A DNA stretch of 64,000 nucleotides from JAJPKK01 sp963781195. GTDB taxonomy: Bacteria; Pseudomonadota; Alphaproteobacteria; Rhizobiales; Xanthobacteraceae. Position numbers and translations under genes: made by a program. Below the pieces are notes generated by a model. It saw only the letters and a program-made list of their open reading frames with translations. It was not told the DNA's origin and searched no databases. This document shows positions 17,053 through 23,805 of this stretch, piece after piece. Position 1 is the stretch's first letter, and the number at the start of each line of letters is the position of its first letter. The stretch lies in contig CAWAEZ010000005.1 of assembly GCA_963781195.1 (NCBI GenBank), positions 286,006 through 350,005 of the forward strand. The letters run 5' to 3'.

Positions 17053-18266
17053 AACTTGCAATGATAATAGCTGTTGCTCTGGTCGTCGGCGGGCAGCCGG
17101 CACTGGCGCAAATCGAAAGCGCGGCACTCCCAAGGGCCCCCGGGGTCATGGATCACAGTGGCGGGCCCACAGACGCTAGGTCAGGCGAGATGTCATTGGG
17201 GCAAGTATCGGCGACGCACTCCGATTTACCTTTAGAGCAGCTTTCGGAGATCGCCAACCGCCCTTTTAGGGATGAGGTTGGGGGCACCCGAAGTGCCAAG
17301 GATGCGGAGCTGTACCGGAGCATTTCTCCTTCAGTGGTGCTCATCATTACAAAGGACAGCTTGGGATCCGGCTCGTTGATTGGTGTAGGGGGAGATATTC
17401 TAACTAACTGGCACGTTGTTAAGGGGGCGACCGACGTCGGCGTAATCTTCAAACCGCAGATCGAGGGGAAGGAGCCGACAAAGGACGACATTAAAGCCGC
17501 GGTTGTCGTGAAATATGATCCTGTGAGCGACTTAGCGCTAATTAGAGCAGCGGAGGTGCCCGCGGGACGAAGAGCAATTCGCATCGGCGACGGAAGCAAC
17601 ATAAGCGTTGGCATTGACGTCCACGCAATCGGACATCCAAAAGGTGATTCGTGGACCTATACAAAAGGAGTTGTTAGCCAATATAGGCTTGGATTTGATT
17701 GGACCACTGACAAAGAAAAGCATAAGGCGGACGTTATCCAGACGCAGACGCCCATAAACCCTGGCAACTCAGGCGGGCCGCTCCTAGATGATAACGGCAT
17801 TCTTCTGGGCGTTAACACTTTTAAGACGCCTGGCGGCGAGGGGCTTAATTTTGCTGTTTCAGCAGACGACGTCAGAAAATTTGTTGGACGGAGTTCCGGT
17901 GTTGTTCAACGTACCGAAACTCCAAGAGCTTCATGTGAAGCAAAGGAGATTTCCCGGTTTCGTAACAGCGCGAACAACGCGAACGTGATTTCCTACGACA
18001 CGCGATGCATTGGGAAGGCAGATGCTCTCTATACGGTTCCGGACAATAAGGCGGAAGCGATAACTTTGACAATGGATCGAAATGGAGATGGTCGAATAGA
18101 CGTCACGTACTTCGATTTCAAACGCCAAGGCAAATGGGAATTGTCTTTTTGGGACGAGACTTTCAGCGGCCGGTGGACGCTTGTGGGGTATCATACTGAC
18201 GGGAGCCTGAAACCGACCCAACTTGAGAGTTATGAGACATTCCAGAGGCGAACAGCAAGTCGCTGA
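17049..18266 (+). CDS. Secreted trypsin-like (S1C/DegP-type) serine protease with C-terminal EF-hand-like motif
   Basis: A 405-residue protein with signal peptide MKLAMIIAVALVVGGQPALA. The chymotrypsin-fold domain covers about residues 85-280, with triad H122 (LTNWHVV), D161 (PVSDLALI) and S241 (INPGNSGGPLL). There is no PDZ domain after it, unlike DegP. Instead a ~120-residue C-terminal part carries DRNGDGRID (343-351), an EF-hand/dockerin-like calcium loop. The start overlaps the caspase stop (ATGA at 17049), so the two are coupled and probably act together outside the inner membrane. Family knowledge: pairs of caspase-like and trypsin-like peptidases occur in predicted bacterial conflict systems. 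Whether this pair is defensive, developmental or autolytic is open. Confidence 0.85.
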   Translation: MKLAMIIAVALVVGGQPALAQIESAALPRAPGVMDHSGGPTDARSGEMSLGQVSATHSDLPLEQLSEIANRPFRDEVGGTRSAKDAELYRSISPSVVLIITKDSLGSGSLIGVGGDILTNWHVVKGATDVGVIFKPQIEGKEPTKDDIKAAVVVKYDPVSDLALIRAAEVPAGRRAIRIGDGSNISVGIDVHAIGHPKGDSWTYTKGVVSQYRLGFDWTTDKEKHKADVIQTQTPINPGNSGGPLLDDNGILLGVNTFKTPGGEGLNFAVSADDVRKFVGRSSGVVQRTETPRASCEAKEISRFRNSANNANVISYDTRCIGKADALYTVPDNKAEAITLTMDRNGDGRIDVTYFDFKRQGKWELSFWDETFSGRWTLVGYHTDGSLKPTQLESYETFQRRTASR

Positions 18267-18298
18267 ACGAACGAGCGGCCAGAGGGATTGATGCCTAG

Positions 18299-18418
18299 CT
18301 GACACAGCACCAGATTGCAAAATCCAAGGCACGGCGCGAGGCCGGTGAAGGCATGAGGGACATAGGTAAGAAGCTTTAACGTCTTTCACATTACGATCTC
18401 CCGTTTGTGAGGGGGAGT
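18299..18418 (+). pseudogene. Second serine-resolvase C-terminal remnant
   Basis: The frame at 18299-18379 encodes LTQHQIAKSKARREAGEG, then MRDIGKKL and a stop. It aligns residue for residue with LTQHQVAEALRRRDAGEA of the remnant at 14498-14666. Beyond the stop, SHYDLPF corresponds loosely to SHSTISR. An in-frame stop also lies just before it. It is clearly dead and shares orientation with the first copy. A weaker third echo (VTPRQIAEAVHH) may exist near 18680. Confidence 0.6.
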
Positions 18419-18421
18419 TCG

Positions 18422-18685
18422 ATGTCGAAGATTGCAACGGCGGCGATTGCCGTGGTGTTGGTTTCCACGCGACCTCTGCCGCTAGAGGCTGTGCCGTCAC
18501 CACCACCGGCTTCAGCCTTGCGCACCACTGAAGAGGCGACGCCTGTACGCACCGCTCCCATTGAGCCCACAGCCTACAAGGGGTGCTGGGACCCTCCGCG
18601 TAAGGGTCAACCCATGAGCCGGAACGTTGGCATTGCTGAGGCAGGCTGCCTGGAGCTTGAGAGGAATATCTCTACGATCCGGTGA
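18422..18685 (+). CDS. Small secreted protein of unknown function
   Basis: An 87-residue frame starting MSKIATAAIAVVLVSTRPLP, a fair signal peptide, after GGGGGAGTTCG as ribosome site. The mature part is Pro/Ala/Thr-rich with two Cys residues (KGCWDPP and EAGCLEL). I do not recognise a family. It follows the caspase-protease pair in the same direction, beyond the resolvase remnant. Weak evidence overall: it could be a chance frame. Confidence 0.4.
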   Translation: MSKIATAAIAVVLVSTRPLPLEAVPSPPPASALRTTEEATPVRTAPIEPTAYKGCWDPPRKGQPMSRNVGIAEAGCLELERNISTIR

Positions 18686-18789
18686 CGCCGAGGCAGATTG
18701 CCGAGGCTGTCCACCACCCAGAGGCAAGTCCCACATTCGACAAAATCTAAACTTTAATAAGACCGCAGACCTTAGCGTGGGAGCACGTT

Positions 18790-19164
18790 ATGCGATCCAT
18801 TTTAGTACTTGTTCTGATTTGTACTTCAATCCACCTTGCAAAAGCTGACGAAGCGTACAAACGTACGTTGGGCCAACTCGCAAACTGCCTTGGCCTCCAA
18901 GTTCGTGAGGCGTTCGAGCTTGGCGGCCGGCAGATTATTTCTCCTGATGTACTGGAAATAATGGTTAAGAAAAAGTGCGGCTACCTAGAGGATCAGGCTA
19001 ACGAGGAATTCCTCGCATTTGTTGACCAGCAAGTTGGTCGAGCCATGCCTCCGAAGGAGAAAGCCGAGGCAATGTTAAAAATTACGTTGTGGCAGAAAGT
19101 CTCATCACCATCAACGCTACACAGGCTTGCGGTAGATGCCTATAGAGGCATTGCCAGCAGGTAA
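18790..19164 (+). CDS. Small secreted hypothetical protein
   Basis: A 124-residue protein. The signal peptide MRSILVLVLICTSIHLAKA is followed by a helical, charged mature chain with two Cys (LANCLGL and KKKCGYL) that could pair. No domain recognised. It lies downstream of the caspase-protease cassette in the same orientation and has the same intermediate base composition, so it may be cargo of the same module. A 600-base non-coding stretch follows. Confidence 0.55.
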   Translation: MRSILVLVLICTSIHLAKADEAYKRTLGQLANCLGLQVREAFELGGRQIISPDVLEIMVKKKCGYLEDQANEEFLAFVDQQVGRAMPPKEKAEAMLKITLWQKVSSPSTLHRLAVDAYRGIASR

Positions 19165-19205
19165 TAGTAGATTAACGGCACTATTGCTCTGAATAAATAA
19201 TCCAT

Positions 19206-19291
19206 GCTTGCGCGCTCTAGCATAGCATTTCGGTCGCGCTTGCCCGCTTAGGCAGAGCAGAAGTCACTATGCTTGCCCGCTCTGGCAGAGG
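19206..19291 (+). repeat. Three iteron-like direct repeats
   Basis: Copies of a ~21-base motif start at 19206, 19238 and 19271 (consensus GCTTGCCCGCTCTGGCAGAG, the first copy most diverged). They are spaced 32 and 33 bases apart, about three helical turns, so they face the same side of the DNA. Such spacing suits protein-binding iterons of an origin or repressor sites. Confidence 0.5.
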
Positions 19292-19716
19292 CTTATGACG
19301 CCTGCTTTGGGGGCGCTTTGCAAAAGTTTTTGCAACGAGGCATAGGAATACCGCTCTATTTCATTTAAACTCGCCAGTGGGCTTTAGAACGCGTCCAAGA
19401 GGCTTTTTAGAGGCGTTCCTATCATCTTAATAGACGAAGGCCTTAAAGCTGCTTTAGAGCCGGTGGCCTAAAGGTCTATTCTGTGGTACAATCTTACGAT
19501 TGTCTGTAGGATGAGAAGGAATATTACTCCTATAAATTCCATTTAATCCTTCACGGATTGTACCTATGGTCTAAGGGACGAGCTATCTCTGCTATCGTTA
19601 GATAGCATATGGTGTTGCCCGGTTCGTAATGGGTTTTCATTGGTTTGCATATTACTGTCAACGGGCGCGCTGCTAAGGAGACGTAAGTAATATGTAGGAA
19701 AATAATCATATTTATC

Positions 19717-19745
19717 TTGACAAAGAGTACTCTTTAGAGTATAAT
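19717..19745 (+). promoter_or_regulatory. Consensus sigma-70 promoter
   Basis: TTGACA at 19717-19722, a 17-base spacer, and TATAAT at 19740-19745: both boxes are perfect consensus at ideal spacing. It points at the operon beginning at 19788. Such an unrestrained promoter normally needs a repressor; a palindrome fills the spacer. Confidence 0.85.
19722..19735. promoter_or_regulatory. Palindromic operator inside the promoter spacer
   Basis: AAAGAGTACTCTTT is a perfect 14-base palindrome that starts at the last base of the -35 box and fills most of the spacer. A dimer bound there would block RNA polymerase, as in phage and plasmid repressor control. No obvious repressor gene was recognised in the element. 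Confidence 0.6.
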
Positions 19746-19787
19746 GTTGTCATTCTAATACCTATTCAATTATTACAAGGATATTTA

Positions 19788-19988
19788 ATGGATTTATTTA
19801 AAGAAACGATGTCAATGGATGCTCTTAAGGCTAAGAGTGCTAGTGATTTACAAAGGGACGAAGATGCTTTCCTGGATATGGAAGCTCAAGACGAAGTGAA
19901 GAGGATCGTTGCTAGGCTGAGGTCTAAGCCCTTCATGCAACGGGTTGCTCTGAAGCTTGCTGAGTTCTCAATGGGGAATAGCGGCTGA
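19788..19988 (+). CDS. Small acidic/helical protein, first gene of the satellite-like operon
   Basis: A 66-residue, mostly helical protein (MDLFKETMSMDALKAKSASD at the start) with no recognised domain. It lies about 40 bases after the consensus promoter and follows an AAGGATAT ribosome site. Its stop overlaps the next start (TGATG at 19985-19989). It could be a transcriptional or replication accessory factor, but nothing in the sequence proves it. Confidence 0.6.
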   Translation: MDLFKETMSMDALKAKSASDLQRDEDAFLDMEAQDEVKRIVARLRSKPFMQRVALKLAEFSMGNSG

Positions 19989-20416
19989 TGTTGAACCTTC
20001 CATCCGCATATGTCACTAGGACATGGCAAGAGAAGGTGCCTTCTGAACTTCATGGCTCTAGCCCAATGGGAGAGATGCTCGGAGAGTACAGAGGGTTTGA
20101 GTATTCGAAAGAGGTTCAATCAACTCTTTTTTACATCAAACCTCCTGTGGGAAAGCTTGTGCCTGCTTCGTTAGGAACACGATACACCAAGCTCTCATTG
20201 CTCTATCGCGCCGTCGATACCTACTATGAGCAGAACCCAGATGGCGCGTCTGCCTTAGAGGACATTCCGCCTCCCCCACCACCTAAGCGTTCCCATCATA
20301 AGAAGATTGAACCACCAAAGATCATTAAAGAGGAAACGAATTACGTAGATGCCAAAGACTACCAAGCGCCAATTGCAGCTTCACCATTTTATCAGGGACC
20401 GGCTACAGCTGGTTAG
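19988..20416 (+). CDS. Unknown protein with proline-rich linker
   Basis: A 142-residue protein. The N-terminal half (about 1-90) looks folded (EYRGFEYSKEVQSTLFYIKP); then come a run of six prolines (DIPPPPPPKRSHHKK) and a basic, lysine-rich tail. It overlaps the gene before by a few bases and the gene after by about 68 bases in another frame. Family not recognised. The composition is A+T-rich like the rest of this operon. Confidence 0.6.
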   Translation: MLNLPSAYVTRTWQEKVPSELHGSSPMGEMLGEYRGFEYSKEVQSTLFYIKPPVGKLVPASLGTRYTKLSLLYRAVDTYYEQNPDGASALEDIPPPPPPKRSHHKKIEPPKIIKEETNYVDAKDYQAPIAASPFYQGPATAG

Positions 20417-20732
20417 TCTGCCTCTCTACAACGAAGACGACGTAGTCATCCTAGAAGAGAGGGACTTCAACGAACTGATGGACTTAGGTCTGTCTCTGAC
20501 GTGGACCTTGCGTCATGGCGTGGTTTGGGTTCGCTGTAATGGCAGAGCCATCTCCGTCGCCAGATTGATCCTCGACTTGGGGTCGGGGCAGGTAGTTAAA
20601 TACCTCGATAAGAACCCCACCAATCTCCGAAGGTCTAACCTTGTCGTCAGCAATGGCCCGTCGAAGCATCGGGCCAGAGACAACATGGAACCATCACCTC
20701 TGCGGTATCAAATATTTCATACCTATGGATAA
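20349..20732 (+). CDS. Degenerate HNH-like phage protein
   Basis: A 127-residue frame. The middle resembles the core of phage HNH/AP2-type homing proteins: VWVRCNGRAISVARLILDL, then VVKYLDKNPTNLRRSNLVV. The usual pattern has HRLI ... VDHINGNPLDNRRSNLR. Here the catalytic histidines are replaced (ARLI for HRLI, KYLDKNP for DHINGNP), so nuclease activity is unlikely, although DNA binding may persist. It starts inside the previous gene and ends 26 bases before the ATPase gene, so all are probably co-transcribed. The start is uncertain because of the long overlap. Confidence 0.6.
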   Translation: MPKTTKRQLQLHHFIRDRLQLVSLPLYNEDDVVILEERDFNELMDLGLSLTWTLRHGVVWVRCNGRAISVARLILDLGSGQVVKYLDKNPTNLRRSNLVVSNGPSKHRARDNMEPSPLRYQIFHTYG

Positions 20733-20758
20733 GTAATAACAAAAAGAAAGTAAACTAA

Positions 20759-21964
20759 ATGAGAGAAGTAAATATATTAACGGAAGTATATGACTACATA
20801 GGGAGATTTGTCGTCTTCCCTGATGAGAAGAGTAGAATAGCTACAGCAGCCTGGATAGTACATACTCATTTGATGGATGTATTTGAGACTACACCTAGGC
20901 TGCATGTCACCTCTGCCGTTAAAGGGTGTGGTAAGACCAGGCTTCTTCAAGTCATTGAGTTGCTGGTTCCGAATTCAGTTAGCATGTTGCAACCCTCGCC
21001 AGCCTCGTTATATACATTGATAAATGAGAGGCATCCAACGTTGCTTCTTGATGAGGTCGACAGGCTGTTCGCTAAGAAAGATATATCGGATATTACTGCA
21101 ATTGTGAACTCTGGATTTCAACGCGGCGCATTCGTGCATCGGGTTACTCAAGAACCTACACGTAAGGTTGAGCCATTCGACGTGTTCGGACCAATGCTGA
21201 TATCCGGCATCGATAAGCATAACATGCCGGACACAATTGAAGATAGATCAATCCAGATCAGGCTTAAGAAGCGGTATTCTGGTGATCGCATCATTGAACC
21301 ATTCAGATTGAGAAATAATAAGTCGGAAGGCCACGAGCTTAGAGACAAGCTGGCGCAGTGGGCAAGTGATAACTTAGCCTTGGCTCAAGAGATGAACCGT
21401 CCTACATTTCCGCCTGAGATCGAAGATAGAAAGGCGGATGTCTGGGAAGCCTTGTTCATTGTGGCGGATGTAGCAGATGCATCGGCTGTAGCGGATAAAA
21501 CATGGCATGCTAAAGTTAGGGAGGCAGCATTGTCCTTTGTCAAAGATGATACAGAGGTAGAGCAATCTGGTAAAGAGGAACTACTGCTTTCTGACATTAG
21601 GGATCAGTTTAAAGAAAATGGGCTGTCTAGTGATGCTCTTGTAAAGAGGTTGATTGCCATAGAGGAAAGCCCATGGGCCGAATATGAATGGGGTGGTAAG
21701 CCATTGTCTACAAGAGGACTTGCTAGATTATTGAAACCATTCAATATAGTTAGTAAGCAATATAGGTTCGATGGAGTAAATAACACCAGGGGATATATGT
21801 GGTCAGATTTCGAGGATGCATGGAACAGGCATCTTCCTGCTACCGCCGATTTAGCCGCTACAAGCGATACAGATGCTGCAACCGCTACAAGTAGGGATGT
21901 GTCATTCTCTCAGCATATCCCTACCTCCCATCGCAATGAAGACGGAACTATTCCGCTCTGGTAA
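20759..21964 (+). CDS. DUF3631-type AAA+ ATPase (helicase/replication-like)
   Basis: A 401-residue P-loop ATPase. Walker A is AVKGCGKT at residues 53-60 and Walker B LLLDEVD at 95-101. The block FGPMLISGIDKHNMPDTIED, then RSIQIRLKKR, contains sensor and arginine residues typical of DUF3631 proteins, found beside phage and plasmid primases. The C-terminal ~150 residues include a winged-helix-like region (STRGLARLLKPFNIVSKQYR). There is no primase domain in this gene or nearby. It is the largest gene of the operon and the best candidate for the element's replication protein, perhaps using host primase. A+T-rich codons and the lack of host-like composition mark it as foreign. Confidence 0.82.
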   Translation: MREVNILTEVYDYIGRFVVFPDEKSRIATAAWIVHTHLMDVFETTPRLHVTSAVKGCGKTRLLQVIELLVPNSVSMLQPSPASLYTLINERHPTLLLDEVDRLFAKKDISDITAIVNSGFQRGAFVHRVTQEPTRKVEPFDVFGPMLISGIDKHNMPDTIEDRSIQIRLKKRYSGDRIIEPFRLRNNKSEGHELRDKLAQWASDNLALAQEMNRPTFPPEIEDRKADVWEALFIVADVADASAVADKTWHAKVREAALSFVKDDTEVEQSGKEELLLSDIRDQFKENGLSSDALVKRLIAIEESPWAEYEWGGKPLSTRGLARLLKPFNIVSKQYRFDGVNNTRGYMWSDFEDAWNRHLPATADLAATSDTDAATATSRDVSFSQHIPTSHRNEDGTIPLW

Positions 21965-21979
21965 CAGGAATAAATAAGC

Positions 21980-22156
21980 ATGACTGTTCATTATAGAAAC
22001 GATTACTATAAATCAAAGGCGAAGACCTTACCTAATGACCATTGGAAGACTGGACCGGCAGTCAATGATTTCATCAAGACTTCTATTACACCTATCATCA
22101 CAACACAACCATTAGCAGTTCCAAAGCTGCCATACGAACAAGGATACAACAATTAA
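21980..22156 (+). CDS. 58-residue unknown protein of the satellite operon
   Basis: A short frame from ATG 21980 to TAA 22154-22156 (MTVHYRNDYYKSKAKTLPND onward; the C-terminus ends KLPYEQGYNN). It starts 15 bases after the ATPase stop and ends one base before the next start, so spacing supports a real gene. The protein is Tyr/Thr/Pro-rich with no recognised domain. Confidence 0.5.
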   Translation: MTVHYRNDYYKSKAKTLPNDHWKTGPAVNDFIKTSITPIITTQPLAVPKLPYEQGYNN

Positions 22157-22157
22157 G

Positions 22158-22511
22158 ATGCCTACCAAGATTAAGAGCCTCCAATCAACTGCCACTAAGA
22201 GCAATCCAGAGTTCAAGAACCCCAGTGGGTCCTCTAAGACGAAGGATGCTCTTCCATACCTTACTGATGAAGCCTTGACTGCACGGAACAAAGCTCTGCA
22301 AGCAGATAGCTTCGAGACAGTCACGGATGCTTCGGACCTGATCCCGCAGTGGATCGATGGGACGTACAGCCTCAACGAGGCCAAGTCCGTCTCTACGATG
22401 TCATCGGAGTTTCCCAGCGTCCAGGGCTTCAGGAAGTCCCCTGCGAAGCTCGTCCATTCGCCATCGGATAACGCGGACATGAGCAAGGCTCACAGGGAAG
22501 ACGGCCTCTAG
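22158..22511 (+). CDS. Hypothetical protein, last gene of the satellite operon
   Basis: A 117-residue hydrophilic protein rich in Ser, Thr and Lys (start MPTKIKSLQSTATKSNPEFK), probably largely disordered. It is packed one base after the preceding small gene. No family recognised. The 3' half has higher G+C than the rest of the operon, so the true end of the foreign coding module may be near. Confidence 0.5.
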   Translation: MPTKIKSLQSTATKSNPEFKNPSGSSKTKDALPYLTDEALTARNKALQADSFETVTDASDLIPQWIDGTYSLNEAKSVSTMSSEFPSVQGFRKSPAKLVHSPSDNADMSKAHREDGL

Positions 22512-22624
22512 ACCCCATCCCCGTAACTCTCCCCGGCCTATCCTACTCAGCAGATGTTCCTTGCCGCTGAGGTGACATTGCAAATCGCGGCAGAGCTTCA
22601 CGCAGCGGCAGACCCGGCCGCGCA

Positions 22625-22666
22625 AGACCCCTCCCTACGTCTCCGTTCATGGCGTAGTGGGGGTCT
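22625..22666 (+). terminator. Hairpin, possible terminator of the satellite operon
   Basis: Arms AGACCCC and GGGGTCT, with inner arms CTACG and CGTAG, form an interrupted stem around the loop TCTCCGTTCATGG. There is no clear T run after it, so it is either a weak terminator or another structured site. Confidence 0.4.
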
Positions 22667-22819
22667 CGTCGTTTACGGTGTTATAATACCGTTCTTTACG
22701 TTTCGTTGATCGCGGACGTTGAGCGTCCCTGCAATTGCACTGACCTCCGGCCAACTGCTTTGTCTGGCAATGCGGAGCCGGGCGCGTTCGTGGAGCGGAC
22801 GCATCGCCGGAAGAAAGTT

Positions 22820-22837
22820 GGTAAACCTATGGTAAAC
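22820..22837 (+). promoter_or_regulatory. Candidate integrase arm-type sites, right end
   Basis: GGTAAAC at 22820 and 22831, the same motif, spacing and orientation as the pair at 12251/12262. They lie 94 bases inside the right attachment site. Confidence 0.5.
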
Positions 22838-22930
22838 AAGATAGCCCTATTTTGGTGTTTCTGAGCTTATGGGCCGCTCCCTAGGCGTTTTCTCTCGGCC
22901 AGATATGTTTTTGAATTTATTGAATAAAAC

Positions 22931-23005
<75 letters not shown>

Positions 23006-23183
23006 AGGGGGCGGATGCCCGCCCCGAAGCGGGCGGAAACTGCCACAAGGGATGGCAGGGTGCAAGGCAAGTCCGGCCGGAGGCAGGACTGGCGGGAAGA
23101 CTCGCCAAAAGACCGGCGAAAACCCACGTGCAGGCTCGCGGGAAGGCTTGCCCGCCGGCACCCCGGTTCGCTAACAACAGCGC

Positions 23184-23474
23184 ATGACCAACGACCGCGC
23201 CGACATCGATCGTGAAGCGCCTGGCGGGGGCGAGGCTCCGGCCCGGGCCAATTCGGCAGGTGCGGTCGGGGATGTGGGCAGGGGCGGCAGTGCCAGCGTC
23301 GGGCCCCGGCGCGGGACGGCATCCGCCGGGGCTCGCGACGCGCGGCTTTCGGCGGCGCTGCGGGCCAATCTGGCGCGCCGCAAGCAGCAACTGCGGGATC
23401 GCAAGGACGTGCGCAAAGACGGCGGCGGCGACGAGCCCAAGCCGCCCGACCTCGAGAGCCCGCCGGAGTCATGA
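23184..23474 (+). CDS. Small disordered Rhizobiales-type hypothetical protein
   Basis: A 96-residue protein that is mostly Gly/Ala/Arg-rich and disordered. A basic helix (LSAALRANLARRKQQLRDRK, about 55-74) is reminiscent of small conserved proteins encoded before murA in related genomes. The base composition is host-like. No function known; the helix could bind nucleic acid or membrane. Confidence 0.5.
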   Translation: MTNDRADIDREAPGGGEAPARANSAGAVGDVGRGGSASVGPRRGTASAGARDARLSAALRANLARRKQQLRDRKDVRKDGGGDEPKPPDLESPPES

Positions 23475-23805
23475 CGCCGCACGGAGGCGGGGCGAACCCG
23501 CCCGTCGCCGCGGCGCCCGCACAGGACCCCGGTAGGCGGTCTCACGATTCCGCCGGATTTATCGGGGACAACCGCTCCCGGTAGGTGGTTTGCGCAACGT
23601 CGCGCCGCGGGCAAGGGGGCCCGTAGCCCGGCCGCCGGGTCGTTGGTACCGCCGTGGTATCATCGTGCGCCATGCGGACGGGAACGGGCAAAAGCCCGGG
23701 CCGTGGCGGCAGTTAACGGGTTTGCAAACTGCTTGTTGTTAGGTTCACCGCCGGCTTTCAGGCCGGCCCGGCCTGGGGAGGCCGGTTTTTCAACACGGGG
23801 GTTCC
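23475..23805 (+). other. murA upstream region
   Basis: About 330 bases without a gene I trust. Direct GC-rich dyads occur throughout; the last 60 bases fold into the tandem hairpins described next. Confidence 0.4.
23750..23790 (+). terminator. Tandem hairpins with T-run in the murA leader
   Basis: Hairpin 1 has arms GCCGGC at 23750-23755 and 23762-23767. Hairpin 2 has arms CCGGCC at 23768-23773 and GGCCGG at 23780-23785, followed directly by TTTTT (23786-23790). This is a textbook intrinsic terminator on the plus strand only 15 bases before the murA ATG. It either ends transcripts from upstream or acts as an attenuator of murA. Confidence 0.6.

Larger units (their letters stand above)
19165..19787 (+). 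other. Non-coding control region upstream of the satellite-like operon
   Basis: About 620 bases without a convincing gene, with A+T content rising to the right. It holds three iteron-like repeats (19206-19291), several short dyads and the strong promoter described separately (19717-19745). Position upstream of an ATPase operon would suit a replication origin or a control region of the element. Confidence 0.5.
22512..22930. other. Non-coding right end of the element
   Basis: About 420 bases between the last satellite gene and the tRNA-Thr gene. It contains a hairpin (22625-22666) and the paired GGTAAAC sites (22820-22837), and no convincing gene. Confidence 0.5.
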
